Notes: generated by a model from the letters alone, not told the origin. Positions 17,133 through 24,656 are shown, numbered from the stretch's first letter. The stretch is DNA of 35,717 nt from Candidatus Marsarchaeota G2 archaeon ECH_B_1 (GCA_003019535.1 NEXG01000026.1:173-35889); one strand, 5' to 3'. Numbers and translations: made by a program.

Positions 17133-17918
17133 ATGCTTGAAGTTAGGGGTTTGACGGTGAGTTATCGGAGGGAAAGTAAGGTACTTAACCGCGTTGACTT
17201 GACTGTGGGCGAGGGTGAGAAGGTTGCCGTGGTTGGTCCGAACGGCTCTGGCAAGTCGACCCTAATCAGGGCGGCGTTGGGTCTCGCACCCATAGTCGAA
17301 GGCTCGGTGAGGGTGTTTGGCAGCGATGTGAAATTGGTGAGGGGCGAGACAAGGGTTTCCACAAATTTGCCGGAGGTTTACAGGCTTCTCAACTGCCCCG
17401 CGGCTGAACTCATGGAGGTGTTCGCCGGGTTACGGGGTGTTGACACATCTGATTACCTAAGCCTCGTGGAATACTTCGGCCTACAAGAGATCTTGGATAA
17501 ACGAGTGTATGAAATGAGCTCCGGTCAGGCTAAGATGTTCGGAAACATCATGGCCCTCGGCTCAAAGCCCAAGCTCATACTCCTAGATGAACCCTTCGAG
17601 AACGTTGACCAGAGTAGGAGAATCAAGCTGGCGAACACGCTCGCCGGGTTCGGGGAGGAGGTTGTGATGGTCACACACGAGTTCGACCTGCTACGCAAAT
17701 TCCAAGACTGGAAGTTGTACTTCATGATCGAGGGCACACTCTACGGCGCCTTTAGTGTGAAGGATCTGGATGAACTCTACATATCTCGAGGTGAGAGGCC
17801 GGGCTCGATCCTAACGGTGAAAACCAGCTTCGGAACGCTCACAATCACCAGGGGGGAGGGGGATGTGGCCCTCAAAAACGCGACAAGCATAAACAAGCTA
17901 ATCGAGGAGGTGGCCTGA
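17133..17918 (+). CDS. ABC transporter ATP-binding protein (exporter/ABC-2 type)
   Basis: This is an ATPase of about 261 residues with the nucleotide-binding fold: MLEVRGLTVSY at the start, Walker A GPNGSGKST, signature MSSGQAKMFGNIMAL (weakly conserved), Walker B LILLDEPFENVD and switch His in VMVTHEFD. About 60 residues follow the core, ending in a segment (SFGTLTITRGEGDVALKNA) that may bind the partner permease. The start at 17133 is supported by homology and by the TATA box. The permease gene begins directly after its stop. Substrate unknown; a two-subunit ABC-2 system with its own regulator two genes on suggests efflux or lipid/polysaccharide export. Confidence 0.9.
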   Translation: MLEVRGLTVSYRRESKVLNRVDLTVGEGEKVAVVGPNGSGKSTLIRAALGLAPIVEGSVRVFGSDVKLVRGETRVSTNLPEVYRLLNCPAAELMEVFAGLRGVDTSDYLSLVEYFGLQEILDKRVYEMSSGQAKMFGNIMALGSKPKLILLDEPFENVDQSRRIKLANTLAGFGEEVVMVTHEFDLLRKFQDWKLYFMIEGTLYGAFSVKDLDELYISRGERPGSILTVKTSFGTLTITRGEGDVALKNATSINKLIEEVA

Positions 17919-18725
17919 ATGCTATTCACACACTACTCGAAGACACTGTTAACCAATAGAGCGCTGTGGGGGTGGGGTGTACTATTCATGGTTTTCTGGC
18001 TTATTATCGGAGGCTTCGTGGAGTCCACGGGTCTACCCAAGGGTAACCACATGGTGGCGCTCAGCTACACCGCCTCATGGTATGGGTTGATAAACCTCTT
18101 TTCTCTCTCATCCCTAGCGATATCCATAGCCTTCTCACTCATCTACTCCACACACTCCCTGGCCTACTCATTTAGGTATACAAGGCTCAAGCCTAGCTCA
18201 TACCTTGTTAACCTGGTGGCCTCCTCGCTCATCATGGGTGTCATTCTAAGCGTACTAATGCTCGTTTCAACGTACGCTATATTTTCATACAAGCTTGGAG
18301 CCGGGGTTGCCCCAGCGAACCCTGCTCTCACACTCCCCATCGCAGCACTCTCCGGCGTATTTATGTACGCCTTCGCCACACTCCTAGTGCTCATACTCAT
18401 CAACTCGCTTGGGCTGAAGAATCAGAGCTTCGTGAGCTTTATACCCCTATTGCTCGGCTACGTGTTCGGCTTCCTGCAGCTCTTCCTAAGCCTCCCAAGC
18501 CTGGTAATATACGCTTCGCCCCTCAGCGCTATACAAGACCTACTCTACTATGCGTACTCCGGTCAACCCGTGCCAAGCGTGCTCTCCAATCCCTCGAGCC
18601 AGACGCTGAGAACACCCTACCTAACTGTTTCCCTCGTCGCTTGGACACTCGTACTGCTGGTCGCCGACTCAATCATGCTTCGAAAAATTAAGCCCAGAAG
18701 CATCGAGGAAGCAAGGCAAATTTGA
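17919..18725 (+). CDS. ABC-2-type transporter permease
   Basis: This 268-residue protein has six hydrophobic segments in the pattern of small ABC-2 permeases. They lie at about 17-35, 50-72, 100-125, 140-162, 175-200 and 240-258. There is no signal peptide. The short cytoplasmic N-terminus (MLFTHYSKTLLTNRALWGWG) resembles the coupling helix region. The ATG follows the ATPase stop without a gap, so the subunits are made together. It is too divergent for a substrate call. Confidence 0.8.
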   Translation: MLFTHYSKTLLTNRALWGWGVLFMVFWLIIGGFVESTGLPKGNHMVALSYTASWYGLINLFSLSSLAISIAFSLIYSTHSLAYSFRYTRLKPSSYLVNLVASSLIMGVILSVLMLVSTYAIFSYKLGAGVAPANPALTLPIAALSGVFMYAFATLLVLILINSLGLKNQSFVSFIPLLLGYVFGFLQLFLSLPSLVIYASPLSAIQDLLYYAYSGQPVPSVLSNPSSQTLRTPYLTVSLVAWTLVLLVADSIMLRKIKPRSIEEARQI

Positions 18726-18731
18726 CCCAAA

Positions 18732-18739
18732 GATTTAAG
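18732..18739 (+). promoter_or_regulatory. TATA-like box for an internal leaderless promoter
   Basis: GATTTAAG is centred about 27 nt before the ATG at 18763, which selects that ATG over a GTG at 18739. It could start a separate mRNA for the membrane protein and regulator. Confidence 0.55.
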
Positions 18740-18762
18740 TGGATAGGCGTGGGGTGTGGGTG

Positions 18763-19434
18763 ATGCCCACCGAAGACGATGAAGTGCTTGCGCGTGAGAT
18801 GCTTCAGATCGGGCGGCGCGCACTCAGATTCGAAGAGTACGTTCTACGAAGAGCTTGGGGGGTATACTATGCAGTGTGGGCACTATTCTTCTCCGTCCTT
18901 TTCATTATTCCAAGCGTTATAGGCCTAGTTGCACCAAGCCTCACAGACAGCCCCTACCCCTACTTCTTGGGATACGGAGTGGCGGGTGGTTTGGCTGGGT
19001 GGGCTACTTACCTGAACTTCGAAAAGGTTTACAGAACCATTAGGCTAAGGCGTGCACTGTTTGGTGGCACACAGGCTAGGAGAAGTCTAAAGATCGGTGG
19101 CTGGATTCTTATAGGGGTTTCCAACTTCCTACTCTTCTTGGTCCCATACTACCTATTGGGTTTCAAGGGCCTTAGCGTGGGCTATCTCGGACTACTCTAC
19201 GTTGGAGTTTGGATCTACACAGCCCTAAGACGAACCTTTACCGACTTCCCACTAGAAGGTGTGCTAGCTATAGCCTCCTTCGCATCCTCATGTCTTCTAA
19301 GCATCTATTCCATCCTAGAGGGAGACTACCTTATCACCGAAACTTCGTGGTTGCTTACAATGCTCGTCTGGGTATTCTGCGCCTTCTACGCCCTCTACCA
19401 TGCGCCCGAGATGCTGGTGTACGACGATGAATAG
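18763..19434 (+). CDS. Hypothetical multi-pass membrane protein
   Basis: I do not recognise a family. The 223 residues comprise an acidic N-terminus with an amphipathic helix (DDEVLAREMLQIGRRALRFE). Six hydrophobic segments follow, starting near residues 37, 67, 107, 133, 165 and 195, and the tail is acidic. The gene overlaps the following winged-helix regulator by 8 nt, a pairing that usually means the membrane protein and regulator act together, for example as a membrane-tethered control. It also follows the ABC exporter operon by 37 nt. Confidence 0.75.
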   Translation: MPTEDDEVLAREMLQIGRRALRFEEYVLRRAWGVYYAVWALFFSVLFIIPSVIGLVAPSLTDSPYPYFLGYGVAGGLAGWATYLNFEKVYRTIRLRRALFGGTQARRSLKIGGWILIGVSNFLLFLVPYYLLGFKGLSVGYLGLLYVGVWIYTALRRTFTDFPLEGVLAIASFASSCLLSIYSILEGDYLITETSWLLTMLVWVFCAFYALYHAPEMLVYDDE

Positions 19435-19792
19435 CGAAGAAGAGGAATTCACGCTTCAGGATAAGTCAGCCCCCATAAGGGAGCTAGCCGAACTATTCGA
19501 TGACAGCATTATGAAGTCCTCCACTCGACTATTAATAGTCATCTCACTCTCCGTCAACAAAAGGATGGTGTTCACGGACCTGTTAAAGCTAACGGGGGTG
19601 GGTAAGGGAAGCCTCAGCAATCATCTGGAGAGGCTGAGCGCTGGCGGGTACATCAGGCTGAGAGTTACTCCAACCCTGAGGGGGCCTAGAACGGTTGCTG
19701 AGATAACGCAGAAGGGTTTAGACACATATCAAAAGTACTTGGGGATCATCGAGAAAATAAGGAATTCGGATGAATCATCGAGTTTTAAGTGA
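19427..19792 (+). CDS. Winged helix-turn-helix transcriptional regulator
   Basis: This is a regulator of about 121 residues. The winged-helix domain spans about 20-100: RLLIVISLSVNKRMVFTDLL (helix 1-2), VGKGSLSNHLERLSAGGYI (recognition helix) and RGPRTVAEITQKGLDTYQKY (wing). The pattern matches single-domain archaeal regulators of the ArsR/MarR-like fold with a C-terminal dimerisation helix. I chose the ATG at 19427 because homology starts there and it overlaps the upstream stop. The frame also opens at 19400 within the upstream gene. Probable targets are the exporter operon and its own promoter (inference). Confidence 0.85.
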   Translation: MNSEEEEFTLQDKSAPIRELAELFDDSIMKSSTRLLIVISLSVNKRMVFTDLLKLTGVGKGSLSNHLERLSAGGYIRLRVTPTLRGPRTVAEITQKGLDTYQKYLGIIEKIRNSDESSSFK

Positions 19793-19956
19793 GAGTCGGA
19801 GGACAAAAAATCGCCCGGCCCTCCATGGAAGGTGTTCAGACGCTTTTGGGCTTACTTGAAGTGTTCGTAGATTTTAGAGTGTAAGGTTGCGATGCGTCAA
19901 CCGAATTGTTGATTTGACCAATGGATGCCGCCGCCTGCCCTTATATCTGTTTCGTG

Positions 19957-20487
19957 TTAGTTTACCTCGTCCTCCAAGTCCTCGCTATCCTCGTCCAGCT
20001 CTTCGTGTAGGCTTCGAACCTCATCGAAGAGCTCGGAGTAACCCTCATACCACTCTTCATCCTCAATGTACTCATAAAGGTCGCCGTCAACCTTGACCTG
20101 CAGCACGATTTCGCCCACCTCTCCGATGTGCTCCTGGAAGCCGTTAAGCCTTGTTAGGTATTCGAAAAGCTTGCTCCTATACTCTTTACGCCGCGGCTCA
20201 TCCACATCTAAGCTATCCAAGTGGTCTCTCACAGCATCCAGCTCCCACTTACACTCATCGATATCACGACTAGTAAAGAAATACGCCTTATAGAAAAGCA
20301 CTCTGGCACTCATCTCTTGAGCGAAGTCAATGAACCTTTTCGCGTCTGTGTTCGTCTTGCTCCAACGGAAGGTCGGAAGGTCGCCTCCACCAACATATAC
20401 GCCTTCGAACAACACCATGTTTCCACGCTTAGCGTACTCCACCAAATCCTTTATCTTAGTGCTTAAACCCGTCTGCTCTTGATCCAT
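19957..20487 (-). CDS. Hypothetical acidic helical protein
   Basis: This 176-residue soluble protein matches no family I know. A central region (about 50-125) is predicted helical and charged. The last 35 residues are very acidic (ELDEDSEDLEDEVN at the end). No signal peptide, membrane segment or Cys pair is seen. The ATG at 20487 has a TATA-like box centred 25-26 nt upstream, so the reading frame and start are well supported. It is alone on its strand. Acidic tails of this kind occur in proteins that bind basic partners, but no function can be assigned. Confidence 0.75.
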   Translation of the reverse strand: MDQEQTGLSTKIKDLVEYAKRGNMVLFEGVYVGGGDLPTFRWSKTNTDAKRFIDFAQEMSARVLFYKAYFFTSRDIDECKWELDAVRDHLDSLDVDEPRRKEYRSKLFEYLTRLNGFQEHIGEVGEIVLQVKVDGDLYEYIEDEEWYEGYSELFDEVRSLHEELDEDSEDLEDEVN

Positions 20488-20508
20488 CGAGCATCAGCAC
20501 GCATACAC

Positions 20509-20516
20509 ATAAATAA
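20509..20516 (-). promoter_or_regulatory. TATA box, leaderless promoter of the acidic hypothetical gene
   Basis: On the minus strand TTATTTAT is centred 25.5 nt before the ATG at 20487. No Shine-Dalgarno is present. Confidence 0.6.
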
Positions 20517-20520
20517 GCGC

Positions 20521-20822
20521 TTCTAGTCTAAACACACGCTAAAGGCTCAAAGACGGATCCCTGCCCACAATACAGATAATCAAAGAACACTGACTCAACA
20601 TACACATGGATTAGCTGACCGCCCCCACTCAAACGTCATTACGCTTTTTGGGACCACAGTGCAAAATCTAGCAGAGAAGAATTAGGCTGGCTCATTTTAC
20701 CTTAGGGGGGTTAGGTGTGGGGAACGGAGGACCCCTTCCCCGAGGATGGGGTGGTAGGCTAATCTATATAATCATAGGATGGGGTTTCTTCTCATCCATG
20801 GTCTTCCCCTCGACCTACTTCT
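20521..20822. other. Non-coding region with G/C-rich inverted repeats
   Basis: About 300 nt without a coding frame. Around 20718-20740 GGGGAA and TTCCCC form a short stem, close to alternating A/T stretches (CTATATAATC near 20764) that could act as TATA boxes on either strand. This may be a small RNA gene or a terminator of the following minus-strand gene; I cannot identify a family. Confidence 0.3.
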
Positions 20823-20975
20823 TCAGGGTGGTTCCTGATGCTTCATGCCTCTTAGTCCCCGTTTAAAGCTGGAACCACACACTGGACACACGAATAGGCC
20901 TATAACACTTTTACCTACCCGCCAAGTCTTGAGTGGATTTGAGACCTCGCTGCCGCACATGATGCATTTAGCCAA
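20823..20975 (-). CDS. Small (50-residue) zinc-ribbon protein
   Basis: A short minus-strand frame encodes a compact zinc ribbon with CIMCG near the start and CPVCG about 30 residues later. Between them, PLKTWRVGKSVIGLFVCP has the beta-rich look of archaeal single-domain zinc ribbons, and the basic tail is SSFKRGLRGMKHQ. The start is TTG at 20975, preceded by a GGTGGTG sequence. Two complete CxxCG pairs at an ordinary spacing are unlikely by chance. The general role of such proteins, as transcription or translation accessory factors or nucleic-acid binders, is known only loosely; none is assigned here. Confidence 0.72.
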   Translation of the reverse strand: MAKCIMCGSEVSNPLKTWRVGKSVIGLFVCPVCGSSFKRGLRGMKHQEPP

Positions 20976-21249
20976 CTTAGCACACCACCCCTCCGCTATA
21001 GCTTTCCCCCAACACTGCTATTGTTGAGAAGGTCGACAGGCACTATAAGGTTTGCTCAAAACCAATTTTTATTTATTTCTTTGAGGCTTAAATCGGGCTC
21101 TCCACCAACCTACACATGAATTTAGGGATTTTTGAGCTACCACGCGTTAAACGTTAAATCAAAGAGTGTATCCATATAACCCTAGACTCTTCGGCTGGAT
21201 TCCTGGTTGTCGTAAAAATCAGGGATTTAAGTGTTTATTATGTCTTGTA
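20976..21249. other. Non-coding region upstream of the CoA-ligase gene
   Basis: About 270 nt with no coding frame, followed by the large hairpin at 21250-21317. On the minus strand CTTATAG-like sequence near 21045 may be the promoter of the small zinc-ribbon gene. Confidence 0.35.
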
Positions 21250-21317
21250 GATGGTGTCCGGATTAGGGGTTGGTGGGCGTGTAGCCAAGCGAGGGGAACG
21301 CTTATCCGGACACTATC
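21250..21317. repeat. Large inverted repeat (17-bp arms, 34-nt loop)
   Basis: The arm GATGGTGTCCGGATTAG at 21250-21266 pairs with CTTATCCGGACACTATC at 21301-21317: 15 Watson-Crick pairs, one G.U and one T-T mismatch. The core GTGTCCGGAT/ATCCGGACAC is perfect. There is no T-run after it, so it is not an intrinsic terminator of the usual kind. It lies 150 nt upstream of the CoA-ligase gene. Confidence 0.85.
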
Positions 21318-21407
21318 GTCTTGAAGGAAAGCAGTACGCACTCAAAAACTGACTATATATTTTTAAACGGAACTAAATTCATAGTGTGTCATCGAGTTTG
21401 CTAAAAC

Positions 21408-21415
21408 CTTTTTAT
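21408..21415 (+). promoter_or_regulatory. Possible TATA box for the CoA-ligase transcript
   Basis: CTTTTTAT is centred about 24 nt before the ATG of the 11-codon leader frame at 21435. A second A/T-rich candidate (TATATATTTTTAAA) lies at 21354-21367. Confidence 0.4.
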
Positions 21416-21434
21416 CGAAGTTTGCGTGTATGTT

Positions 21435-21470
21435 ATGACTATCAATGAGTTTTTCACTAAGCTTGGATAA
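21435..21470 (+). other. 11-codon leader frame, in frame with and abutting the CoA-ligase gene
   Basis: ATG at 21435 opens MTINEFFTKLG followed by TAA at 21468-21470. The next codon, GTG at 21471, begins the CoA-ligase frame, and both are in the same frame. It is either a leader peptide or a former N-terminus cut off by a nonsense mutation. Confidence 0.4.
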
Positions 21471-22784
21471 GTGGTGATGGGGTTGCTTCATGGTTACGAT
21501 GAAACTCAGCCGAACGCCCTAACTAGGGTTGAGGTTCTCGAAGCCCAGGAGATCAGGCTGAAACACTTGTTAAAGAAGGCCTATGAGTGTTCCCCCTACT
21601 ACCATAGAGTGTTCGACCAGCTAAAGCTTAAACCAGATGATATACGTTCACCGAAGGAATTCACGAAGATACCGTTTACCACCAAAGAAGAATTAAGGCG
21701 ATATGGCTACCCATATGGGGGGGACTTCTTAGCCGAACCATTTGAGCAGCTGGTTGGCTGGCATATGACTTCGGGTACAACCGGTACACCCGTTGTCAAC
21801 CCCTACACTAGGAGTGATGTTGAAGTTTGGACAAACCTTGTTGCTAGGTGCCTGAGGTGTGCCGGGGTAACCCATCGTGATATAGTTATGAATGTCTACG
21901 GGTATGGCCTCTTCACTGGTGGCCTCGGGTTGCACCAAGGCGTTCAGAGGGTTGGCGCTAAGGTCATACCGTGGGGTACTGGTCGGACGGAGGTGCTTGT
22001 GTCCAGGCTTAAGGAGTTCGGGGCAACAGTGATCACTGGCACCCCTTCATATGAGTTACTCATCGCTGAGACTATGAGAAAGCTTGGGGTAGACCCTGAG
22101 CGGGATCTTAAGCTAAGAATCGCGATACCCGGCGCCGAATCGATGAGTAGACTCATGCTCGAGAGGATAGACGTGGAGCTCGGCTTACGACTCCGTGAGG
22201 GTGGGGCTAGGGAGATATACGGGTTCACCGAGGCGCTTGGCCCAGGGGTTGCGCAGGAGTGCCCGTCAGACTCCCATGAATGGATGCATGTCTGGGCGGA
22301 TCACTTCCTGGTCGAGGTGGTAGATCCAGAGAGCGGCGAGCGCTTGTCTGACGGTGAAGAGGGGGAGCTCGTGGTCACAACCCTCACAAAAGACGCAATG
22401 CCCCTTCTACGCTACCGCACAAGGGATATAACAATCCTAGCGGAGTCGGATGACGATATCCCCCACCCCAAAATCCGTATGATAATGGGTAGAATAGATG
22501 ACGTGGTGTTCTATAAGGGCGCCAAGATATACCCCTCAGCCATAAACCAGGTGCTCATGGGTCATCCCGAAGTGCTCGAGTACAAGGTAATAGTTGATCG
22601 GTCTCCTCTGAGCCCAAGCTTCACTGTTATCGTTGAAACCAGGGAACCATCCGAGGAGCTTAGGCGAAAACTCACAGAAGAGATAAGCGGAGTCACCTTC
22701 GCGAGGCCCAGAATAGAGTTCTCCCAGCCAAACACGCTCCCAAGGTTCGAAGGCAAATCCAAGAGGGTGATCGTGAAGGAGTAG
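21471..22784 (+). CDS. Phenylacetate-CoA ligase-like (PaaK-type) adenylate-forming enzyme
   Basis: This is a 437-residue acyl-CoA ligase of the PaaK group, which activates aryl- or acyl-carboxylates with ATP and CoA. The AMP-binding P-loop is TSGTTGTPVV (100-109). The A5-type motif is EIYGFTEALGPG, the ribose-binding region is PLLRYRTRDIT, and the hinge/A8 region is GRIDDVVFYKGAKIYPSAI. The C-terminal domain ends FEGKSKRVIVKE, with the Lys-rich A10 region. All key blocks are present, so it should be active. Possible starts are GTG 21471 and ATG 21477; no strong ribosome-binding site is seen. No other aromatic-degradation gene is adjacent, so the substrate is open. Confidence 0.92.
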   Translation: MVMGLLHGYDETQPNALTRVEVLEAQEIRLKHLLKKAYECSPYYHRVFDQLKLKPDDIRSPKEFTKIPFTTKEELRRYGYPYGGDFLAEPFEQLVGWHMTSGTTGTPVVNPYTRSDVEVWTNLVARCLRCAGVTHRDIVMNVYGYGLFTGGLGLHQGVQRVGAKVIPWGTGRTEVLVSRLKEFGATVITGTPSYELLIAETMRKLGVDPERDLKLRIAIPGAESMSRLMLERIDVELGLRLREGGAREIYGFTEALGPGVAQECPSDSHEWMHVWADHFLVEVVDPESGERLSDGEEGELVVTTLTKDAMPLLRYRTRDITILAESDDDIPHPKIRMIMGRIDDVVFYKGAKIYPSAINQVLMGHPEVLEYKVIVDRSPLSPSFTVIVETREPSEELRRKLTEEISGVTFARPRIEFSQPNTLPRFEGKSKRVIVKE

Positions 22785-22799
22785 CCCCCACACGCTTAA

Positions 22800-22805
22800 T
22801 TTTTT
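22800..22805 (+). terminator. T-run terminator after the CoA-ligase gene
   Basis: Six T residues follow TTAA 15 nt after the stop codon, typical of archaeal T-rich termination. Confidence 0.45.
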
Positions 22806-22858
22806 GGCGTGCGACCTTAAGATTGGAGCAACCTCAGGTTTCCGGGGTGTGCTACTAC

Positions 22859-22990
22859 TCAGTTTTCGCGGATCCAACGGTTCTCCCTATACACCATACT
22901 CTCAATCTGTCCGGCAGATTCGCCATGCAAATATTTCTGAGCCTTCGAAGCGACCCGAGCCATCCCGCTGAGGTGACGTATAATACCATC
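22859..22990 (-). pseudogene. Probable 3' fragment of the interrupted glycosyltransferase gene
   Basis: On the minus strand, directly beyond the right-end hairpin of the TnpB element, an open frame reads GIIRHLSGMARVASKAQKYL, then HGESAGQIESMVYRENRW, and stops at 22861-22859. It has no start codon of its own, is charged and helical like the C-terminal tail of family-2 glycosyltransferases, and has the same strand as the truncated glycosyltransferase at 24690-25280. I infer that the element was inserted into that gene. The expected middle piece may be partly lost; alignment would be needed to prove it. Confidence 0.5.
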
Positions 22991-22994
22991 TCCC

Positions 22995-23016
22995 CTAAAG
23001 CCAACTCAGGCTTTAG
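22995..23016 (-). repeat. Right-end hairpin of the TnpB element
   Basis: CTAAAGCC and GGCTTTAG form a perfect 8-bp stem around a 6-nt loop. The GGCTTTAG-type stem close to the end of the element, downstream of tnpB, is the usual position of the IS605-family right-end hairpin and of the 3' end of the guide (omega) RNA. Confidence 0.6.
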
Positions 23017-23053
23017 CCTTTCTCCAGGTGGACAGAAGAGTCGCTGGTTAACC

Positions 23054-23323
23054 TTACCAGTAGGCCATCCGACGCATTATATCACTCGAGTATGCGCTGG
23101 TCCCAGTAAGGCTGCGGATAACCCCTAAATCTTCTAGTAGTGCTGTGGAGCGCTCATATTGCCTTGCCAAATACTCACCTAAACTCGTCGAGGTGAGCTC
23201 CGGCGTGGTGAATGTGTTCTGTGGGTGTACCCGTAGCTTGGTGAGCTTCCTCTGATCCAACACTAAGTCCCTATCGCTTAGGAGGAGTTTCACTCTACGT
23301 AGGTATATGTAGGTACATATCAT
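23054..23323 (-). CDS. Possible small ORF downstream of tnpB (winged-helix-like?)
   Basis: This 89-residue frame starts at an ATG overlapping the tnpB 3' end by 29 nt and fills the gap to the right-end hairpin. The N-terminus is basic. The stretch FTTPELTSTSLGEYLARQYE to LEDLGVIRSLTG has the helix-turn-helix spacing of a winged-helix protein, but I cannot match it to a family. The region is also where the omega RNA of a TnpB element would be transcribed, so it may be non-coding. Low confidence. Confidence 0.3.
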   Translation of the reverse strand: MICTYIYLRRVKLLLSDRDLVLDQRKLTKLRVHPQNTFTTPELTSTSLGEYLARQYERSTALLEDLGVIRSLTGTSAYSSDIMRRMAYW

Positions 23324-24656
23324 TGTACCTGTCGTACGCGTAGTGGAGCTTGGGCTTCAGTGCATCATGCAGGGACCTCACGGGTTCATCGATCCCCTTC
23401 AGCTCCGCCCCTGTCAGGACGCACCCACCCAAGAGAGAAGGTAGAACCACCGTGACCCACCAATCCCTCTGGGAAGCGCCCTCCATCCTCAGTTCAACAC
23501 GCTTCCTCCCACCAACCCACTTCTCGGTGTAGCCGAACCTCATCCTCATGTAGAGGTTGATGGCCGCGTTGAGCTGCCTATTAATACGGAGACCGCACTC
23601 TTTACACTCGAAAACTGCCCCATTCAGGTCTCGATTGAACCACCCACACCTGGAGCAGTATGATGATGAGCCGTAGGGGTCGAGCTCCACTACTCTGGCC
23701 TCACCCATCCTCCCCACAAATATCCTCGTGATGGAGCGCCAATCACTCCTCGAAATTCTGCGGTTCCAGATACGCGAGCGCGTGTACATCCCCTGCTTTT
23801 TGAGCTCTTCGAGGCCCACCGGGCCACACAGTGATTGAATGACACGCGCGATTTCGAGCTGGTGTTTTCCCGCACGGTTCCTTTCTCTCCTCGAGTACTT
23901 CGCAAGGATCCTTTTTGCCTTCTTGGATTTTGAAGCCCTCCTCTGCACACTACGCCTCTTCTCGAAGGATGAGGTGTGCACCGATGCAAGCTTCGATGTG
24001 TCTATCCTGACCCACCCTGTTTCAGGTGAGTAGCCATCAAAGGAGAGGAGGTTGAAGTCCCACGCCACACTGGGGTTGCCGCCTTGGTTCCCATCCCCGT
24101 AGTGCACGGGTAGGTGCACCTTTTCGGGTGTGATTATGGGTTCACCCAGCCCAGCCGAGGACACCTCCCCAGGTAGAGGAAAGTACCTTTTTGATAGGTC
24201 GAGGTACACGTACTCGCCCGGCTTAACGGTTAATCTCAGCTTTTCACCCTCTAGCTTTATGAGTGTTTGTTTGGCTCTTACAAAGAGTCTTTTGGCGGTG
24301 GGCCTCCTCCGCTTCCTGTCTCCTTTAACATAGTTTTTCCTCCAGGATTTTAGTATTGAGTAGGCTGTCTTTATGGCGGAGTCAACCCAGTGGGCTGCGT
24401 AAGGCCAGTCTTGGAGTAGGCTGTCCCTGAGTTTCCTCCTGTACTCCTTGCTGTGGATGTCCACCTTGTATTTGGGTAGGAGCCTCCACTGGCTCTTTCC
24501 CTTCACCTTCCTTTTTTCCCACTCTATGAGTCCCCAGAGTTCTTCGAGTGTTTGGTTGACCACATCCCTGTATGCTCGTAGTAAGGGTTCGAGCTCATCT
24601 CCAGATTCATGTTCAAGTGAATAGCTTCTCAGCACGCCTGTAACCCCATATAGCAT
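23295..24656 (-). CDS. tnpB: TnpB-like RNA-guided nuclease homologue with altered RuvC-III site
   Basis: This 453-residue protein has the TnpB architecture: a helical, basic N-terminal region, then a RuvC domain split around a zinc finger. Candidate RuvC-I Asp is Asp200 (SVAWDFN) and RuvC-II Glu is in VGLEELKK (Glu283/284). The zinc finger is CSRCG at 334-338 and CKECG at 351-355. RuvC-III should read DRDxNAA; here it reads INRQLNAAINL, so Gln361 replaces the catalytic Asp and Asn replaces the other Asp. The codon is CAG, not a one-base change from GAT or GAC. TnpB normally cuts DNA guided by omega RNA; this protein probably binds without cutting. The N-terminus (MLYGVTGVLRSY) is also atypical. 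Confidence 0.85.
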   Translation of the reverse strand: MLYGVTGVLRSYSLEHESGDELEPLLRAYRDVVNQTLEELWGLIEWEKRKVKGKSQWRLLPKYKVDIHSKEYRRKLRDSLLQDWPYAAHWVDSAIKTAYSILKSWRKNYVKGDRKRRRPTAKRLFVRAKQTLIKLEGEKLRLTVKPGEYVYLDLSKRYFPLPGEVSSAGLGEPIITPEKVHLPVHYGDGNQGGNPSVAWDFNLLSFDGYSPETGWVRIDTSKLASVHTSSFEKRRSVQRRASKSKKAKRILAKYSRRERNRAGKHQLEIARVIQSLCGPVGLEELKKQGMYTRSRIWNRRISRSDWRSITRIFVGRMGEARVVELDPYGSSSYCSRCGWFNRDLNGAVFECKECGLRINRQLNAAINLYMRMRFGYTEKWVGGRKRVELRMEGASQRDWWVTVVLPSLLGGCVLTGAELKGIDEPVRSLHDALKPKLHYAYDRYNDMYLHIPT

